Shown here one piece after another: positions 34,895-37,633 of a DNA stretch of 37,633 nucleotides. The stretch comes from Clostridia bacterium (GTDB lineage Bacteria > Bacillota > Clostridia > Christensenellales > Borkfalkiaceae). The position numbers and the translations under genes are program-made. The notes under the pieces were generated by a model that was not told the DNA's origin, did no database searches, and worked only from the letters and a program-made list of their open reading frames with translations. Location: assembly GCA_017467345.1 (NCBI GenBank), contig JAFTSI010000022.1:1-37633 (forward strand). Reading direction: 5' to 3'. Numbering within the stretch: the stretch's first letter is position 1; each line of letters opens with the position of its first letter.

Positions 34895-35698
34895 ATGAAA
34901 AATTATAAATTGTCAAACGGCTTATTAATGCCGGAAATAGGTTTAGGCACTTGGTGCATACCAAACGAAAGCGCAAGCGAAGTGGTAAAAAACGCAATAG
35001 AAATAGGTTATAGGCATATTGATACTGCGCAATGCTACGAAAACGAAGTTGGAGTTGGTGATGGAATAATAGCAAGTGGCGTTAACAGAAATGAAATATT
35101 TCTAACCACCAAAGTCCGTGCCGAACTTAAAGATTATAAAAGCGCAAAAGAAAGCATAGATATATCGCTAAAAAAACTTAAAACCGATTATGTTGACCTA
35201 TTGCTTATACATTGTCCACAACCTTGGGCAGAGTTTATGGGCGATAAAAAATACTATGCCGAAAACATTGAAGTTTGGCGCGCTTTAGAAGAAGCATATT
35301 TATCGGGCAAGGCAAAGTCAATAGGCGTTTCTAACTTTTTTAAGGAAGATTTAGAAAACATATTTTCTAACTCAAAAATAAAGCCTATGGTAAATCAATT
35401 TGTAGGTCAACCAAAACACACCTTTTTTGACCTAATAGATTTTTGCCATAAAAACGGAATAGTAGTTCAGTCGTATTCACCCATAGGCCACGGCGATTTA
35501 CTTAACGATAAAGAGTTAATTAAACTTGCTAATAAATATAAGGTATCGGTAGCAAGGCTATGCATAAAATACACCTTGCAACTAAATACCGTTTCTTTGC
35601 CAAAATCTGTTAACCCAGTTCGCTTAAAAGAAAATCTTGATATGGATTTTACTATAAGCGAAGAAGATATGAATTACTTAAAATCACTTAATAAATAG
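34895..35698 (+). CDS. Aldo/keto reductase
   Basis: The 267-residue product is an NADPH-dependent oxidoreductase with the TIM-barrel fold. The catalytic tetrad is complete: Asp 43 and Tyr 48 in YRHIDTAQCYENE, Lys 73 in TTKVR and His 106 in LLIHCPQP. GVSNF and the NADPH segment near the end (SLPKSVNPVRLKEN) agree with the AKR family. The frame is open from 34790, but the ATG at 34895, one base after the trpB stop, gives the proper N-terminus. It lacks a ribosome-binding site and is probably coupled to trpB. Whether it has a part in tryptophan or indole metabolism is unknown. Confidence 0.93.
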   Translation: MKNYKLSNGLLMPEIGLGTWCIPNESASEVVKNAIEIGYRHIDTAQCYENEVGVGDGIIASGVNRNEIFLTTKVRAELKDYKSAKESIDISLKKLKTDYVDLLLIHCPQPWAEFMGDKKYYAENIEVWRALEEAYLSGKAKSIGVSNFFKEDLENIFSNSKIKPMVNQFVGQPKHTFFDLIDFCHKNGIVVQSYSPIGHGDLLNDKELIKLANKYKVSVARLCIKYTLQLNTVSLPKSVNPVRLKENLDMDFTISEEDMNYLKSLNK

Positions 35699-35705
35699 TA
35701 AAATC

Positions 35706-35730
35706 AAACCCACCTTTTTGGTGGGTTTTT
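35706..35730 (+). terminator. Terminator of the trpB-reductase unit
   Basis: A 9-bp stem (35706-35714 with 35720-35728), loop TTTTT, then a T-run. Confidence 0.85.
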
Positions 35731-35757
35731 GACTATGTGAAAAGTGTCTAAAAAAAG

Positions 35758-35787
35758 TTGACTACTAAATATTGAATATATTATAAT
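35758..35787 (+). promoter_or_regulatory. Promoter of the DegV gene
   Basis: TTGACT (35758-35763), an 18-base spacer, TATAAT (35782-35787). Confidence 0.7.
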
Positions 35788-35820
35788 GAACTTAACCTTG
35801 ATACTTACAAAGGAAAAAGT

Positions 35821-36708
35821 ATGGAAAAAGCAAAAAAGATAGCAATCACTACTGATAGCAATAGTGGAATACTTTTAGAAGAATATAGAGATTTAGGTGT
35901 GTTCGTATTGCCTATGCCATTTTTAATTAATGGTGAGCAATATTTTGAGGGTGTAAATCTTACGCAAGAAGACTTTTATGAGTTTATGAAAAGTGATGCC
36001 GAAGTATCAACATCTCAACCAAGCCCAGGCGACCTAATGGATTTTTGGGACGAAGTGTTAAAAGACTTTGACGAAATAATTCATATCCCTATGACAAGTG
36101 GGCTTTCTCAATCGTGCGCCACGGCAACAACTTTTGCAAAAGACTATAAGGGCAGAGTTTATGTAGTAGATAATAAACGCATATCTATCACCTTAAAGGA
36201 ATCTATTTTAGATGCCCTTTATTTAAGGGATAACGGCAAAAGCGCAACCGAAATAAAAGAGATACTTGAAGAAAACGCGCTTAACAGTTCAATATACATA
36301 TTCGTAAACAGTATGAAACACCTAAAAAAAGGTGGCAGGGTAACGGCGGCGGCAGCAATGATAGGCACGCTATTAGGCTTAAAGCCTGTGCTTAAACTTG
36401 GCGGTGCAAAAATTGATAAGTTCGCTTTGCCAAAGAGCCAAAGAAAGGCAGTAGAAATAATTAAAGACGCGCTACACAAAGATTTAGCCGAAAGGTTTAG
36501 CGAATACGAAAAAAATGGCGAAATGGTAATATCTGTGGCATACACCGATAATAAAGATGAACTTACCGAAGTGTTTGAAGATATTAAAAATGCCTTCCCA
36601 AATCTTACTTTCCGTTTTTGCAACGCCCTTTCACTTTCGGTTTCTTGCCATGTAGGTCCAAAAACTTTTGGCGTTGCAATTACGCGTAGTTTAAGCCTTA
36701 ATAAATAA
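35821..36708 (+). CDS. DegV family fatty-acid-binding protein
   Basis: The 295-residue product matches DegV/FakB proteins, which hold a fatty acid in a cleft for phosphorylation by FakA. It opens KIAITTDSNSGI. The ligand-binding Ser/Thr motifs VSTSQPSPGDL (near residue 62) and PMTSGLSQSCATA (near 92) are present. The C-terminus HVGPKTFGVAI is conserved. GGAAAAAG just before the ATG is a weak ribosome-binding site. No fakA kinase is in the window. It is a single-gene unit; the glycine riboswitch follows. Confidence 0.94.
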   Translation: MEKAKKIAITTDSNSGILLEEYRDLGVFVLPMPFLINGEQYFEGVNLTQEDFYEFMKSDAEVSTSQPSPGDLMDFWDEVLKDFDEIIHIPMTSGLSQSCATATTFAKDYKGRVYVVDNKRISITLKESILDALYLRDNGKSATEIKEILEENALNSSIYIFVNSMKHLKKGGRVTAAAAMIGTLLGLKPVLKLGGAKIDKFALPKSQRKAVEIIKDALHKDLAERFSEYEKNGEMVISVAYTDNKDELTEVFEDIKNAFPNLTFRFCNALSLSVSCHVGPKTFGVAITRSLSLNK

Positions 36709-36720
36709 TGGTAAAATCGT

Positions 36721-36749
36721 TTGACATACCCATTAATTATGGCTATAAT
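36721..36749 (+). promoter_or_regulatory. Promoter of the glycine riboswitch and symporter
   Basis: TTGACA (36721-36726), a 17-base spacer, TATAAT (36744-36749), perfect in both boxes. Confidence 0.85.
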
Positions 36750-36770
36750 GTAAACATAAATATCGTTGAT

Positions 36771-36895
36771 GTTTTCGGAATTATTACAAAACCGAAAACG
36801 GAGAAACTCTGGAGAATCTCGTAAGAGTGCCGAAGGTGCGAAAGGCTTTTAACTTTAAGCCCAAATCTCTCAGGCAAAAGGACGGAGCGGATTTC
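36771..36895 (+). ncRNA. Glycine riboswitch, single aptamer
   Basis: The core reads GTGCCGAAGGTGCGAAAGGC then CCCAAATCTCTCAGGCAAAAGGACGGAG, the glycine-aptamer signature. Only one full aptamer is present. Upstream is a separate hairpin (GTTTTCGG 36771-36778 with CCGAAAAC 36793-36800) in the place where a tandem riboswitch would have its first aptamer. This resembles the single-aptamer class with a 5' accessory stem. Confidence 0.9.
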
Positions 36896-36923
36896 ATTTT
36901 TAATCCACACTTGATTTTTTTAG

Positions 36924-36955
36924 AGTTGCTTATCAAACGATAGGCAACTTTTTTT
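36924..36955 (+). terminator. Expression-platform terminator of the glycine riboswitch
   Basis: AGTTGC and TATC pair with GATA and GCAACT (36924-36934 with 36939-36949, one G-U pair), then a run of Ts to 36955. GGAG at 36961 begins the ribosome-binding site of the symporter. Confidence 0.8.
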
Positions 36956-36971
36956 GTAAAGGAGAAAAGTT

Positions 36972-37633
36972 ATGATTGAATGGCTCACAAAAGCAGTGGC
37001 AACAGTAAACGGTTTTTTAGCCGATTACATCTTGGTTGTATTGTTAATCGCAGTAGGCTTGTTCTACACCATTAGAACGAAGTTTGTTCAAGTTCGTTGT
37101 TTTGGTCAAGGTTTAAGAACAGTTTTCGGCAAACGCGATAAACAAAACCACAAAGGTGGAATGAGTTCTTTCCAAGCCTTCACCACGGCAGTTGCCGCGC
37201 AAGTAGGAACGGGTAATATCGTAGGCGCGTGCGGTGCGATTTTAGCCGGTGGCCCAGGCGCAATATTCTGGATGTGGCTTATCGCTTTCTTTGGTATGGC
37301 AACAATCTATGCCGAAGCCGTTTTAGCACAAAAAACCCGTAAGGTAAACGAAGATGGTAGCATTTCTGGTGGCCCAGTATACTACATCAAGCAAGCATTT
37401 AAGGGTAAGTTTGGTAAGTTCTTGGCAGGCTTTTTCGCAGTAGCCGTAATTATCGCTTTGGGCTTTATAGGCACAATGGTTCAATCAAACGCAATTAGTG
37501 GTGCAGTTTCAACTGCAACTGGTAGCGATGCTTGGTGGATAGGCTTAATAGTAGGTATTGTTTTGGTAGCCGTTGCAGGTATTATCTTTATAGGTGGCGC
37601 AAAACGCGTTGCAACAGTAACCGAAAAAATAGT
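36972..37633 (+). CDS. Sodium:alanine/glycine symporter (AGCS family), 5' part only
   Basis: The first 220 codons are in the window and the frame runs past its end. The product begins MIEWLTKAVATVNGFLADYILVVLL and carries family hallmarks: FVQVRCFGQ, GGMSSFQAFTTAVAAQVGTGNIVGA, GGPGAIFWMWLIAFFGMATIYAE and GGPVYYIKQ. AGCS proteins import alanine or glycine with sodium. The riboswitch in front makes glycine the likely ligand, at least as signal. GGAGAAAAGTT lies just before the ATG. The C-terminal half is outside the window. Confidence 0.95.
   Translation, partial: MIEWLTKAVATVNGFLADYILVVLLIAVGLFYTIRTKFVQVRCFGQGLRTVFGKRDKQNHKGGMSSFQAFTTAVAAQVGTGNIVGACGAILAGGPGAIFWMWLIAFFGMATIYAEAVLAQKTRKVNEDGSISGGPVYYIKQAFKGKFGKFLAGFFAVAVIIALGFIGTMVQSNAISGAVSTATGSDAWWIGLIVGIVLVAVAGIIFIGGAKRVATVTEKI

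Noticed and set aside
36756-36800. First aptamer of a tandem glycine riboswitch
   Set aside because: Only a simple hairpin is present; the GCCGAAGG and CAGGCAAAAGGAC cores occur once.

Overview
The window reads like a chromosomal segment of a low-GC, Gram-positive-type anaerobe of the Firmicutes/Clostridia. The grounds are AT-rich intergenic DNA with near-consensus TTGACA-N17-TATAAT promoters, a PyrR attenuator, a tryptophan T-box, a glycine riboswitch, the PyrK/PyrD-1B electron-transfer pair, and a ruvCAB-queA-tgt-yajC cluster. No ribosomal RNA, tRNA, transposase, phage gene or CRISPR array was seen. The species cannot be named from the sequence alone.

Layout. 1-951 is the 3' end of a membrane-anchored surface protein, closed by two tandem terminators. 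1207-6618 is a Holliday-junction / queuosine / secretion cluster: ruvC, ruvA, ruvB, queA, tgt, yajC and a small membrane protein. A minus-strand M29-type aminopeptidase (6664-7890) lies back to back with dxs (8046-9851), which is followed by a membrane nucleotide-sugar dehydratase (9874-11700). 11735-21045 is one pyrimidine operon: promoter with a perfect inverted repeat, PyrR attenuator, pyrR, pyrC, carB, pyrK, pyrD, pyrF, pyrE, pyrB, terminator. It covers every de novo UMP step except that carA is missing. Its pyrB carries a C-terminal zinc domain of PyrI type with exactly the PyrI cysteine spacing.

21051-26284 is a surface-polysaccharide region: an O-antigen-ligase-like protein, a divergent ABC exporter, and two Wzz-like chain-length proteins. 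26300-29620 holds a TtcA-like tRNA thiolase, a small export protein, a patatin-like lipase and a metallo-beta-lactamase-fold protein whose metal site looks destroyed. 29627-32589 is the most unusual part: a collagen-like protein, a 66-residue XRE repressor, and a divergent three-gene cassette (zinc ribbon plus TPR-like protein, YidD-like membrane protein, zinc-ribbon membrane protein). The cassette promoter has a spacer that is itself a perfect inverted repeat.

32595-37633 holds a hotdog thioesterase, a Trp T-box driving a TrpB2-type tryptophan synthase beta chain and an aldo/keto reductase, a DegV lipid-binding protein, and a glycine riboswitch ahead of a sodium:alanine/glycine symporter cut off by the window end. 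No gene-free stretch is unexplained: the gaps near or above 250 bases (952-1206, 33105-33525, 36709-36971) hold terminators, promoters or riboswitches.
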